DNA from: an uncultured Pseudomonadota bacterium
Lineage (GTDB): Bacteria; Pseudomonadota; Alphaproteobacteria; Rs-D84
Assembly (NCBI GenBank): GCA_949290785.1
Contig: CASETE010000003.1
Coordinates: 1 to 56,407 of the forward strand
Length of the DNA stretch: 56,407 bases
Direction of reading: 5' to 3'
A program made the translations under genes and the position numbers. How positions within the stretch are numbered: position 1 is the first letter of the stretch; each line of letters begins with the position of its first letter. Under the pieces are notes generated by a model. That model saw only the letters and a list, made by a program, of their open reading frames with translations, made no database searches and was not told where the DNA came from. Below, piece after piece: positions 17,344 to 25,454 of this stretch.

Positions 17344-17865
17344 TTATCTGTTTTTATTAATGGTCCAACCGTTACGTACGAACCACAGGCTGTCTTCTGG
17401 AACCCTGGATGCTTCACCAAGTTTGAAATTAAAATCGCCCTTGCCACGTACCTTTGGTGAATTGGTTTTCGCATATCTCAGCGCGTGGTTACGTAGTGCT
17501 GTTATGTTCTGGGCTGTTAAGTTAGACCAGTCTCCTTCGGGAACCAAATAAATCGTTTTAATGTTTTTGTCTTTTGAATATTTGTTTATGGTGTCGGTAA
17601 CAAAATTCACACTGCCCATAGAAATCATTTTATATGCATCATACGGGTTTATGGATATTTCAATTTTAGACGTCTGGACCGTGTCGTCTAACTTTTCCGA
17701 ACCGTATACGTCCGCTTTGAACAGCGGTATAAGAATTGGAATTGTTTGGCTTTCTTTGTCGGGTTCTGGGGTCGGTTCGCATGCCGTCATCAGCATAGTT
17801 CCCATCATACCAATCGCGGGTAATGCTTTTTTTAATTTATAAGATAATGTGTGTGAGTATTTCAT
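17344..17865 (-). CDS. Tandem lipoprotein paralog 2
   Basis: This 173-residue lipoprotein begins MKYSHTLSYKLKKALPAIG with lipobox LMTAC near residue 29. Its variable centre is about 20 residues longer than in paralogs 3 and 4 and begins EPTPEPDKESQTIPILIP. The conserved IKTIYLVPEGDWS and the C-terminal KVRGKGDFNFKLGEAS / VRNGWTINKNR blocks return afterwards. Conserved ends around a changing core fit a surface or periplasmic factor under diversifying selection, but this is inference. It starts 17 bases after the stop of paralog 1. Confidence 0.8.
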   Translation of the reverse strand: MKYSHTLSYKLKKALPAIGMMGTMLMTACEPTPEPDKESQTIPILIPLFKADVYGSEKLDDTVQTSKIEISINPYDAYKMISMGSVNFVTDTINKYSKDKNIKTIYLVPEGDWSNLTAQNITALRNHALRYAKTNSPKVRGKGDFNFKLGEASRVPEDSLWFVRNGWTINKNR

Positions 17866-17882
17866 GTATTTTCACCATGCTG

Positions 17883-18383
17883 TTATTTTTGGTTGTTAAT
17901 TGCACGAACGTTACGCAAGTAGCATATTGTAGGTGTAAATTTTGAATGGCTTTTACCGTCGGCAACCGATTTATCTAAAACACAATTCTGGTTGTTTTTG
18001 GTTATGACTTTTGGTTCGGGCACCGGTTTCGGCGGGCATTCGTCCGGACTAACAGAATTACAAGACGGTGCGATTAATATCATTGCACCGGTCATTCCCA
18101 ATAAAGAGATTGTTTTCTTTAAATTATAAGAAACTTTTTCCGCAAAATATTTGCCTTGCCCGATACCTTGTTTGGAGTTTTTAGCGTTTTTCGCATTAAA
18201 AACAAAACAGCCCGAAAAATTCCGGACTGTCCCTGATAGATTTTTTAAAATCTTGATTGTTTTTGATGCAGAAAATGTCGCGTTTACATTCCCTTTACCC
18301 CCCGTTTCGCCACGCGTCCAAATGGGCAGCCCCGGTGACCAGGGAAGACAGTTTTTATAAAAGTTTTGCGCTTTCTTATACAT
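17883..18383 (-). CDS. Diverged tandem lipoprotein paralog 1 with an odd N-terminal extension
   Basis: Residues 78-109 (KYFAEKVSYNLKKTISLLGM and on to APSC) align with the start of the other lipoproteins. The end CYLRNVRAINNQK matches their WFVRNGWTINKNR. Where the paralogs have the start codon ATG-AAA-TAC, this gene reads GGC-AAA-TAT, so no start exists at the expected place. The frame is open for 77 more codons back to an ATG at 18383 with AAAGGTG upstream. That extension is Gly/Asn-rich, has no recognisable fold and contains a terminator-like hairpin at DNA level. It may be a real fusion, a decayed copy, or a short gene overlying a regulatory leader. The variable core is nearly absent. Confidence 0.5.
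   Translation of the reverse strand: MYKKAQNFYKNCLPWSPGLPIWTRGETGGKGNVNATFSASKTIKILKNLSGTVRNFSGCFVFNAKNAKNSKQGIGQGKYFAEKVSYNLKKTISLLGMTGAMILIAPSCNSVSPDECPPKPVPEPKVITKNNQNCVLDKSVADGKSHSKFTPTICYLRNVRAINNQK
18195..18230 (-). terminator. Terminator- or attenuator-like hairpin inside the lipoprotein leader
   Basis: On the minus strand a 10-bp stem (CAGTCCGGAA paired with TTTCGGGCTG, including G-T pairs; 18208-18229) is followed by TTTTGTTTTT. It lies about 180 bases after the promoter at 18407-18436 and inside the open frame of lipoprotein paralog 1. Confidence 0.5.
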
Positions 18384-18406
18384 CGTGCTTGTTACACCTT
18401 TTATGT

Positions 18407-18436
18407 ATAATATAGACGATTGTAAAAATTTGTCAA
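18407..18436 (-). promoter_or_regulatory. Promoter of the lipoprotein cluster
   Basis: On the minus strand TTGACA (18436-18431) and TATTAT (18412-18407) are separated by 18 bp; an overlapping TATATT gives 16 bp. The ATG at 18383 lies about 24 bases beyond. Confidence 0.65.
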
Positions 18437-18485
18437 GTCTTTTGTTGCTTTTACATTTTTATTTATCTGTTATTGCCTTTGTGTA

Positions 18486-21400
18486 CTACTCTACAGCTTG
18501 GTATGTGACCGTCCAATGTGTAGGTGATGAAATCGCGCAATCTTGACCTGACCAACTCCAATTGTTATTGTTATATTTATATATGCAGTTTGTCGATGTC
18601 GTTGCGGTATCGGTCGTTTGGGTGCGATATAAATTAATCGGTTGTATCAGGTTGGTTGTGTCGGTGGTCGTCGTACCCTCGTATTTTGGTGATATGTACT
18701 TACCAGTGTTCTTGTTTACAAAGACATAATAACCATCGCAGTTTACTGTCTGACCATTTGGATATTCTGATAGCACATCTCCGCCAGATAATGTTCCAAC
18801 GCAAATTAAGTACCCGATATTATTATTTGTGTTATAATATTGGTCGGTTCCTGGGTTAAACGAAACGACAAATGTTGAAGATTCCGGTAAACACAATCCC
18901 TTTGCTTCTATCACTTCTTCATTTTCATTTGTTACGTTATTGTTATCGTCTTTAATGTTTTCTGTTGTTGCATCTTGGCCACAATATTCATCGTTGTTAT
19001 CCCAGTTTAATCCCGATATTGAGTTTTGTGGTTGTGCGATACCACAACAGTTACCAAACACGTCTGGCAATCCTGCGCCACCTTGGTTCGTTTTACAACA
19101 GTTTTTATAATTGTTGTTAATCGGAATCAACCAATGGTTTGTCGGGCATATCAGACCGTCGTCAGATACATTTTGCGCGGATATACATATCATCGTACCC
19201 TTTTGTTCGTCCCAATACGATATAAAGCCAGGCCCGCAAGATGTGTCACGGCAACTGTCAATTGCTTCTGCCGTATTTGTATTCTTGGCAAACCAAGATA
19301 ATAATGTTTCTTCGTTTCCTATTTTAATCTTGTTGTGCGCGGTCGTTTGGTTAAGTATCGTTGCTGGCTGCGCCTCGCAATTGCCCCAGATTCTTTCCGC
19401 TATGCGACATGTTTTGCATTCTGATGATGACAATAATGTATAACTGCCGCTGTCGTTAAGACCGCATTCAGACGCACATATGTCATATATACAATTCTCG
19501 TTAGATGTACCGTTTATACAAGTGTTGTTGGTAACGTCATTGTTTGTTATTATCGCGTTTGCACCGTATAACGATTCGTAAAATGCGTTAGTGTTCGGAT
19601 TTACTAAGTTGTCTGCAATCAACGCCTGGTTTATGTTATTAATGGAGTCAACGCCCGCATCTGCAACGCATTGAACAACTTCGTCCCAGCAAGAAGTTCT
19701 GTTTATAATGGCCTTGCGGTTGACCGATGTTTGAATGTTTTCACATAGACCAAAATTACCAGATATAGATTTGCAAGATTGTATTATGCAAGCGCGCCCA
19801 ACTTCACGACAGGTTTTAAGAATCGTGTCATAGGTCTTGTCTGTGGCGATTTCTGTCATGCCTTGATTCCAAGCGTCTCCGCCTTCGGTTACGTTTAACA
19901 ATGCTGTACATGAATTCTGTACCTCTGCACACATTTCGCGAACCGTTTTATCCGCCTTGACCCCGAAAATTGATAAGGCACGAGCGTCAAAGTCTTCCAG
20001 TGAATCCGAAGTTTTTGTTAAACATTGCGTCGTTAAGGTCGTACAACTTTGACGGACGTCTTCTAATTTTTGTTCCTGGGCCAGCTTGATTTGCGCCAGC
20101 GCATCTTCTATGAATGCGTCCCAAACATAGTCTGCAATGTCTTGACATTTTTCCATCGCCGGTTCTAAGAATTTTTTCTTGGAATTCAAGTATGATACAA
20201 ATACCTCGTTGCCGGGGGCACCGGTCCAAGTCTGATTCGTTTCAGGACGCGTAATTAATGTCCCTAAATTTACCAAATTTGTGGTCAGTATTGCTTCGCC
20301 CGTAGACGGGTCAATGTATCTGCCACTGATATCAAGGCATTTACCCAAGTCTTCACCACATACAGTCGTGTCAGTCAACATATCCAGCATCTTCTTTTTA
20401 CATGTTAATATGTCGTCAGAATTGCGCTTTTGATATATGTCCAGACGTGACATATCAAGTAAGGCACTGCCTTCACGGATTTTTTCGCGCGCTTTGTCTT
20501 GCTGGGTGGCATAAGATTTCGCAACAGTGTTACAATCTTGCTCTATGGCCATTTGATAACCGCTTTCTGCAATGTCCAGTTCGTCTTGACTGCATACTTC
20601 AAGCGCCATTTCACGACATACGGGCAGGGCAGCACTATACAAATCTGGACCGGTTTTGGTCGTGGTTGAAGAACCCATTAATGAATCAACGTTATCAAAA
20701 GCCGCGTCCGCGTTTAATGATAGCGATATAGGTGAAAGATTCGGATTGAATGTGCTGTCGTCAAAAGTAGTATTCAATTTCTTGGCAATTTCATCCAATA
20801 ATTTTTTTGATTCACTTGTGTCTTCTTGTTGAAAAGCTAGTTCGCCTTCCGTCGCTTGAAATAAGGCCGATGCGTCTTCTTTGTCCATGTTTACGGTCAG
20901 CAATCTTTGATTAAAGTCCAGCATTTTATCTTCTACGGCTGATAACTGTTTTTTGATGCTGTCAAATTCGTTAACGCGTGACGAACAAGCGCAACGTTTT
21001 AACTGAGAATCCTTGTTGGCACAAAATTCGTCCATGCAACTATAATAAACGTCACGACATTTAGTATAATTGCTGGATAATACCGATGCTGTCGTGGTGT
21101 TGGTCGTGCTGCGGGAAATAGTCGCGCTATTCCCAGAACCACGACGGGTTATCACGGTATTAATGGGGTTCGTGGTTCTGGAACTGTTTTGTGTCGCGCT
21201 GCGCGATATAGATTGGTTGCCACGCGTCGTTGTACCTGTTGTTGTTGGTGTGCTGGTTCGTGACGATGTTCTTTGTACGGTCGTTGCATTCCGAATCGCC
21301 GTCCTTGAAGGAGACGAGACAACAGTGGTCGGCGTTACTGCCGTGCGAGTTTGAACGTTAGGTGTGGTTCTGGCAGATACTGTTCTGTTATTAGCATTGG

Positions 21401-21680
21401 AATCTGTGGTGTTAGACCGGTTTACAGATTCGGACCTGGTTACAGTCGCGCGATCGCGAACAGTTGACTGCGTACCGGCAGAAACCGCGTCAGATGTATA
21501 GCGAGATATTGCTGTTGCCGATGTCGTCGGGATAGATTGTTGTCTGTTCGTTGATACGACGGTTGTTGCGACGTCGCGCCGCGTCGCAGCGCGTGCAACA
21601 TCAGCGTTATCATCTGCGTTTGCCCCGTTAATATACAGCAAACCAAGACTAAGTAATAAAAATAGCCTTATCTTTTTCAT
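18486..21680 (-). CDS. Large secreted Cys-rich protein with Ser/Thr/Arg-rich N-terminus
   Basis: This 1064-residue protein has a signal peptide ending at GANA (about residue 22). A roughly 180-residue low-complexity region rich in Thr, Ser, Arg and Asn follows. At about 208-245 comes a Cys module of the form C-x-D-x-Y-x-x-CMDEFC-x-N-K-D-x-x-x-x-RCACSS. More paired-Cys helical segments follow to about 680, then a Cys-rich beta-like C-terminal part. The N-terminal half is homologous to the 338-residue protein at 50461-51477, including the segment around CREMALEVC-x(14)-QDC. An envelope or surface location is likely. No known function is recognised. Stop at 18486 and start at 21680; tRNA-Leu(AAG) lies just upstream on the same strand. 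Confidence 0.75.
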   Translation of the reverse strand: MKKIRLFLLLSLGLLYINGANADDNADVARAATRRDVATTVVSTNRQQSIPTTSATAISRYTSDAVSAGTQSTVRDRATVTRSESVNRSNTTDSNANNRTVSARTTPNVQTRTAVTPTTVVSSPSRTAIRNATTVQRTSSRTSTPTTTGTTTRGNQSISRSATQNSSRTTNPINTVITRRGSGNSATISRSTTNTTTASVLSSNYTKCRDVYYSCMDEFCANKDSQLKRCACSSRVNEFDSIKKQLSAVEDKMLDFNQRLLTVNMDKEDASALFQATEGELAFQQEDTSESKKLLDEIAKKLNTTFDDSTFNPNLSPISLSLNADAAFDNVDSLMGSSTTTKTGPDLYSAALPVCREMALEVCSQDELDIAESGYQMAIEQDCNTVAKSYATQQDKAREKIREGSALLDMSRLDIYQKRNSDDILTCKKKMLDMLTDTTVCGEDLGKCLDISGRYIDPSTGEAILTTNLVNLGTLITRPETNQTWTGAPGNEVFVSYLNSKKKFLEPAMEKCQDIADYVWDAFIEDALAQIKLAQEQKLEDVRQSCTTLTTQCLTKTSDSLEDFDARALSIFGVKADKTVREMCAEVQNSCTALLNVTEGGDAWNQGMTEIATDKTYDTILKTCREVGRACIIQSCKSISGNFGLCENIQTSVNRKAIINRTSCWDEVVQCVADAGVDSINNINQALIADNLVNPNTNAFYESLYGANAIITNNDVTNNTCINGTSNENCIYDICASECGLNDSGSYTLLSSSECKTCRIAERIWGNCEAQPATILNQTTAHNKIKIGNEETLLSWFAKNTNTAEAIDSCRDTSCGPGFISYWDEQKGTMICISAQNVSDDGLICPTNHWLIPINNNYKNCCKTNQGGAGLPDVFGNCCGIAQPQNSISGLNWDNNDEYCGQDATTENIKDDNNNVTNENEEVIEAKGLCLPESSTFVVSFNPGTDQYYNTNNNIGYLICVGTLSGGDVLSEYPNGQTVNCDGYYVFVNKNTGKYISPKYEGTTTTDTTNLIQPINLYRTQTTDTATTSTNCIYKYNNNNWSWSGQDCAISSPTHWTVTYQAVE

Positions 21681-21759
21681 CCTTTGATTACAATGTTAGC
21701 AAATTTATGAAATTGCGGGCAAGCGGAAAAAAGAATATTTAATAACTTATTTTTAGTTT

Positions 21760-21843
21760 TGGTGCGGATAGGGGGACTTGAACCCCCAAGGATTTCTCCA
21801 CAGCATCCTTAGTGCTGCGCGTTTACCGTTTCGCCATATCCGC
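21760..21843 (-). tRNA. tRNA-Leu (anticodon AAG)
   Basis: An 84-nt class II tRNA with a perfect acceptor stem GCGGATA/TATCCGC, discriminator A and encoded CCA. The D stem is GCG/CGC, and the variable arm has a GGA/TCC stem. The anticodon stem CAGCA/TGCTG encloses CTAAGGA, so the anticodon is AAG. A34 would need deamination to inosine to read CUC and CUA well. The T arm is a perfect CCCCC-type stem. Every structural feature looks functional. A 68-bp tandem array lies immediately upstream and shares its first bases. Confidence 0.9.
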
Positions 21844-22116
21844 AATTAGTCACAAGTCTGCATTGTGCGACAGGGCGGCACTACGCTTCGCTTCGTAGTC
21901 GCCATATCCGCAATTAGTCACAAGTCTGCATTCTGCGACAGGGCGGCACTGCGCTTCGCTTCGTAGTCGCCATATCCGCAATTAGTCACAAGTTTGCATT
22001 CTGCGACAGGGCGGCACTGCGCTTCGCTTCGTAGTCGCCATATCCGCAATTAGTCACAAGTCTGCATTCTGCGACAGGGCGACACTACGCTTCGCTTCGT
22101 AGTCGCCATATCCGCA
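21833..22116. repeat. Four-copy 68-bp tandem array carrying the tRNA-Leu 5' end
   Basis: Units start at 21833, 21901, 21969 and 22037, with a partial fifth at 22105-22116. Each begins GCCATATCCGCAATTAGTCA, so it contains the first 12-13 bases of tRNA-Leu(AAG) in reverse plus about 55 bases of spacer. Copies differ at only a few bases. Each holds an inverted repeat ACTACG-CTTCGCTT-CGTAGT (ACTGCG in copies 2 and 3, which still pairs through a G-T pair on one strand). Nothing in it looks coding. Confidence 0.93.
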
Positions 22117-22135
22117 TTTCTTGTGCACGAACAAA

Positions 22136-22164
22136 ATCTTACAAAGATGATATTACATTTTCAA
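22136..22164 (-). promoter_or_regulatory. Probable promoter of tRNA-Leu(AAG), upstream of the array
   Basis: On the minus strand TTGAAA (22164-22159) and TAAGAT (22141-22136) are 17 bp apart. Transcription would begin just before the partial fifth repeat, so the whole array would be the 5' leader of the tRNA transcript. Confidence 0.45.
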
Positions 22165-22216
22165 CATTTTTATGATATACTTAATAGAAATAATTATGTA
22201 GGAAGGGTTTAAGAAT

Positions 22217-23698
22217 ATGAAAAATTTTTACAAGGTATTATTTAGATATTCTTTATTGGCGTTTATTCCTGTTGCTGCAAATGCGGCGGGAACCTACTAT
22301 ACTGGGTACTATCAGTCCCCACAACAAGGGTATTCAAGTCAAACGTATGCGCAACGTCAGGCGACAAATTATAATACGTCTTATGCTAATTCTGGGGTGC
22401 GTTATTCTTTGCCTTCTTCGTCAAGAACCACTGCTGCCAGTAATGTCGCAACAAAAAATACAGGGACGCAGCCGTCAAGTAAGAAAGGTTTTTGGATGGA
22501 TGCGGGTATTGCACATGAAAACGCCATGTGGCGATTTGATATGAAAGAATCTGGCAGTATACTAAGTTATGATAACGTCGCATGGAATGTGTTAGATGTT
22601 CGCGCAGGATATAACTTTGATGCCGGTAATTTTGGGTTAACAGTTGATGCCGGTGTGAAATACGGAATGCAATACGGTGAGTCCGCCATGTATGATGACG
22701 ACGTTACTAATGGCGGGTATTTTATAAATGCTTTTTGTAAATCTGTAGATGAACATGGTAATTGCGTCGGGTATATAGGCGACAGAATGGGGCATGCTTT
22801 GTCAATTGGTACTAGCAAGGGCGGCAATATGTTGGGCTTTAATGCCGGGTTAGGACTGACAGATTTCTTTAAACTTGGTAATGTGCGTTTTACGCCTTCT
22901 TTGGGTTATAGACATTTTAGTTATAAATTAACAACAGAAAAGAATTATGGATTGTCGGTTGATACAACCACCTGCTTTGAAATTGATGGTGAAGTTCAAT
23001 GTGATCCAGTTGTGATTTTTGATGGAAATACAATCCTAGTTCGTGATAACCCATATGGGTCAACGAGTGTCCCTGATGATAGTTCTAATTTTGCTACGGG
23101 TGATACGTTTTATTATTATCAGCCTGGTAAAAGTCACTCTTATGAAGCAACCTGGTCGGGACCTTATATTGCCATGGATATGAATTATACAATAAATCAA
23201 AATAATGCAGTTAATGGTCGTGTGGAATTAGGACTGCCAGGATATAAGTCCGAAGGTGACCAGCCGTATCGTTTTGACTGGGCGCATCCGAAAAGCGTAG
23301 AAGATAAAGCAGGCATTGGTTCGGCAATGCATTTTGGTCTTGGGGCAAATTGGACAACCGCAATCACAAATTCGGTTGCATTGTCTATTGGCTTGACATA
23401 TGATTATTACTCTGTCAGTGGCGCAGACGCAAAAACATATCTTAATGAAAATTATTATATGACCGAATGGAATAGGATGTTGGCAGGTGGGGTATATAAT
23501 ATAAATGGTTATGAAGTTAATTATGGTGGCGGTTATCCGTCCGAAGCAGACATGTTAGCCGATAAAAAGAACTTAGCGGCCCAAGCTATTCAAAGTCTGC
23601 GTGATGCATGTCCTGGATGGGTTTGCTCTGTTAATAAAGAAGTAGAATCTATTTACAGGTCTTTGGGTATAAGGGTTGGTATAAACGCAAGTTTCTAG
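22217..23698 (+). CDS. Outer-membrane beta-barrel protein, possibly omptin-like
   Basis: This 493-residue exported protein has a signal peptide ending at ANAAG (about residue 23) and a Gln/Tyr/Ser-rich linker to about 90. A long alternating-strand region ends SLGIRVGINASF with a terminal Phe, the signature of a barrel inserted by the Bam machinery. The order WMDAGIAHENAMWRFDM ... GYRHFSY ... WSGPYIAMDMNY and extracellular loops with Asp/Asn recalls omptins and related 10-strand barrels. I could not confirm the omptin catalytic residues, so the protease assignment is weak. An AGGAAGG ribosome binding site precedes the ATG. It is followed after 8 bases by the next exported protein gene. Confidence 0.7.
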   Translation: MKNFYKVLFRYSLLAFIPVAANAAGTYYTGYYQSPQQGYSSQTYAQRQATNYNTSYANSGVRYSLPSSSRTTAASNVATKNTGTQPSSKKGFWMDAGIAHENAMWRFDMKESGSILSYDNVAWNVLDVRAGYNFDAGNFGLTVDAGVKYGMQYGESAMYDDDVTNGGYFINAFCKSVDEHGNCVGYIGDRMGHALSIGTSKGGNMLGFNAGLGLTDFFKLGNVRFTPSLGYRHFSYKLTTEKNYGLSVDTTTCFEIDGEVQCDPVVIFDGNTILVRDNPYGSTSVPDDSSNFATGDTFYYYQPGKSHSYEATWSGPYIAMDMNYTINQNNAVNGRVELGLPGYKSEGDQPYRFDWAHPKSVEDKAGIGSAMHFGLGANWTTAITNSVALSIGLTYDYYSVSGADAKTYLNENYYMTEWNRMLAGGVYNINGYEVNYGGGYPSEADMLADKKNLAAQAIQSLRDACPGWVCSVNKEVESIYRSLGIRVGINASF

Positions 23699-23706
23699 AA
23701 AATACA

Positions 23707-24321
23707 ATGAAAATATTAAATAAGTTTTTATGTGTCTTGGGTTTTTGTGGGCTTGTTTCTGTGGCCGATGCTGCAGATTTGTCCGGAACGGCTTTTGTTA
23801 ACGTAACCAGTGATACCGCAGCTAACGCTAAAGAAATGGCGTTTGATGAAGCGCGCAGACAGGTCATCGTTGATGCTTTGACTGGTTATGCGGATACCGA
23901 ACAATTGCGTCAAACTTTAAAAAACGCCAGTGGCAGTTCTTTAAATAACTTGATAACTTCAACCAGTATTGACGGTGAAAAACAATCTGATACAACTTAT
24001 TCCGCTAATATTACCATGCAGTTGGATAGAGATGCTGTAAAAAAGTGGTTGCTGGATAATAATATTAATAATTGGATGTTGGATGATGTTGACCAAGATG
24101 TCTTCGTCGCGCAAGTTATAATGTCAGATAAGTTAGCAAATTGGATGGAATTGAAAAGATTGACGCGGGCAAATGGAATAGATATGGCTGCCGTATATAT
24201 TAATGGCAACAGAATAATGGCCGAAGTACCACTTGATAAGAAAAATGCTTTTACAAATGCGGTTCGTATGTATGGTTGGCACGTAAATAATCAAAACGGT
24301 ATCGTAAGCATATGGAAGTAA
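23707..24321 (+). CDS. Periplasmic protein of unknown function
   Basis: This 204-residue protein has a signal peptide ending ADAAD (about residue 22). The segment that follows (SDTAANAKEMAFDEARRQV, then a helix, then a strand with TYSANITMQLD) resembles the N-terminal domain of FlgT and LPP20-like periplasmic proteins. The resemblance is by pattern only. A second half with WMELKRLTRANGIDMAAVYI looks like a small alpha/beta domain. It starts 8 bases after the barrel gene with the ribosome binding signal inside that gap, so the two are probably co-transcribed and may work together in the envelope. Confidence 0.65.
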   Translation: MKILNKFLCVLGFCGLVSVADAADLSGTAFVNVTSDTAANAKEMAFDEARRQVIVDALTGYADTEQLRQTLKNASGSSLNNLITSTSIDGEKQSDTTYSANITMQLDRDAVKKWLLDNNINNWMLDDVDQDVFVAQVIMSDKLANWMELKRLTRANGIDMAAVYINGNRIMAEVPLDKKNAFTNAVRMYGWHVNNQNGIVSIWK

Positions 24322-24403
24322 TTCTGTATGAATATAATCGTGTGGTAAATCATCCTTTTTAGCGGTATCTATTTGTAAGTATTCTTTGAAACAGAGTTTA
24401 CTT

Positions 24404-25261
24404 ATGAATAAATGGGTATTTATTTTATTGCTTTGTTTAATGCCTTTATCATCGGTGATGGCGAATGATGGCAAAGATTCTTCGCTGGTTTTAGATTTGC
24501 GACGTTTAGGTTTGGATTTTTCTAAAACCCAGGTTCGTAATGCCGAATATTATACCACGTCCCCGGTGACAGCGTTAAGTACTTCTAATCAAGAATATAT
24601 AAAAGGTATTTTGGACGTTATTTTGGAGTATAACAAAAATAAATTTAAGTGGGATAATGGCATACTATTAGAGTATGGAAAAACAACTCTTAAACCCAGT
24701 AATGCGCCACCAGCATCAGATGAAAGCGCAGACAAAATATTGTTGTCCAGTAATTTGTCTTATGCAATGTGGGACTTTTATGGCCTGAAAATCGGACCGA
24801 CATTGCGTGAAGCGTATCAGACTCAGTTTTCTGGTACCGCAGGAAATCCAAGGCAAAACGTTATTAGGTCTAGTCTGGGCGTTTCTTTGTTTGACCATAA
24901 AATTATCAAAAACTTGTATTTGGTTGGTATATATGAATACGATATGACGTATTCAAATCAAAAAGATAGTAAGTTAGGCGCAGAATTGGGGATTAATTTA
25001 GAATATACAGTCAGAAAAGGTGTAAAATTGTCCGCAGATGGATATTATAGGGAGTATTTTGATTATACCAAGTACATACCGACCGACCTGGAACGCGACC
25101 TAAGCGCAGTTTTGCGACTGGATACTACTATGTGGGGGAATTTTACAATGGGGCCTTATGTGAAGTACAGGTTGGCAAAGGCTAGATATACAAGCGTGTA
25201 CGGCAGTAATTTTATGTTTGGAATTTCGTTCAGTTATATAAATAAATTTCTGTTGAAGTAA
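24404..25261 (+). CDS. Exported outer-membrane-type protein
   Basis: The protein of 285 residues begins MNKWVFILLLCLMPLSSVMA, a clean signal peptide. The ATG at 24404 was chosen over a TTG six codons upstream for this reason. The mature part has strand-like alternation throughout (ILLEYGKTTL; LKIGPTLREAY; NLYLVGIYEYDMTYS; KLGAELGINLEY; LSADGYYREYFDY; FTMGPYVKYRLA; MFGISFSYI). That is consistent with a barrel of about 10-12 strands, although the C-terminal residue is Lys, not Phe. The layout resembles DUF3078-type outer-membrane proteins by length and pattern. It is the third exported protein in a row. Confidence 0.65.
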   Translation: MNKWVFILLLCLMPLSSVMANDGKDSSLVLDLRRLGLDFSKTQVRNAEYYTTSPVTALSTSNQEYIKGILDVILEYNKNKFKWDNGILLEYGKTTLKPSNAPPASDESADKILLSSNLSYAMWDFYGLKIGPTLREAYQTQFSGTAGNPRQNVIRSSLGVSLFDHKIIKNLYLVGIYEYDMTYSNQKDSKLGAELGINLEYTVRKGVKLSADGYYREYFDYTKYIPTDLERDLSAVLRLDTTMWGNFTMGPYVKYRLAKARYTSVYGSNFMFGISFSYINKFLLK

Positions 25262-25309
25262 TTTTCTGACAGCGTTTTTGTGATTGTATTTCTAAGTATC
25301 AATTTTTGC

Positions 25310-25338
25310 TTGATTTTTTATGTTGCTTGGTCTATTAT
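25310..25338 (+). promoter_or_regulatory. Promoter of rpsB-tsf with a 110-base leader
   Basis: TTGATT (25310-25315) and TATTAT (25333-25338) with 17-bp spacing. The leader to 25454 contains a CGTC/GACG hairpin (about 25348-25362). Leader control of rpsB by S2 is known in other bacteria; whether it occurs here cannot be seen. Confidence 0.6.
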
Positions 25339-25454
25339 CAAGGCACGTCTTTTGGGACGAAGAACACAACCGTTCAGTTTTATTTCTGTCCAAATAATAT
25401 ATGTTTGGCTTGTTTACTGACGGCGAGGATAACAACAGAAAAAAGGATTATATC

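Noticed and set aside
18240..18400. 6S RNA or SRP RNA in the lipoprotein leader
   Set aside because: Structure is present, but the conserved SRP loop is absent and the 6S pattern could not be established.
21833..22116. Tandem array as a CRISPR
   Set aside because: Whole 68-bp units repeat without unique spacers, there are no cas genes nearby, and the units contain a tRNA fragment.
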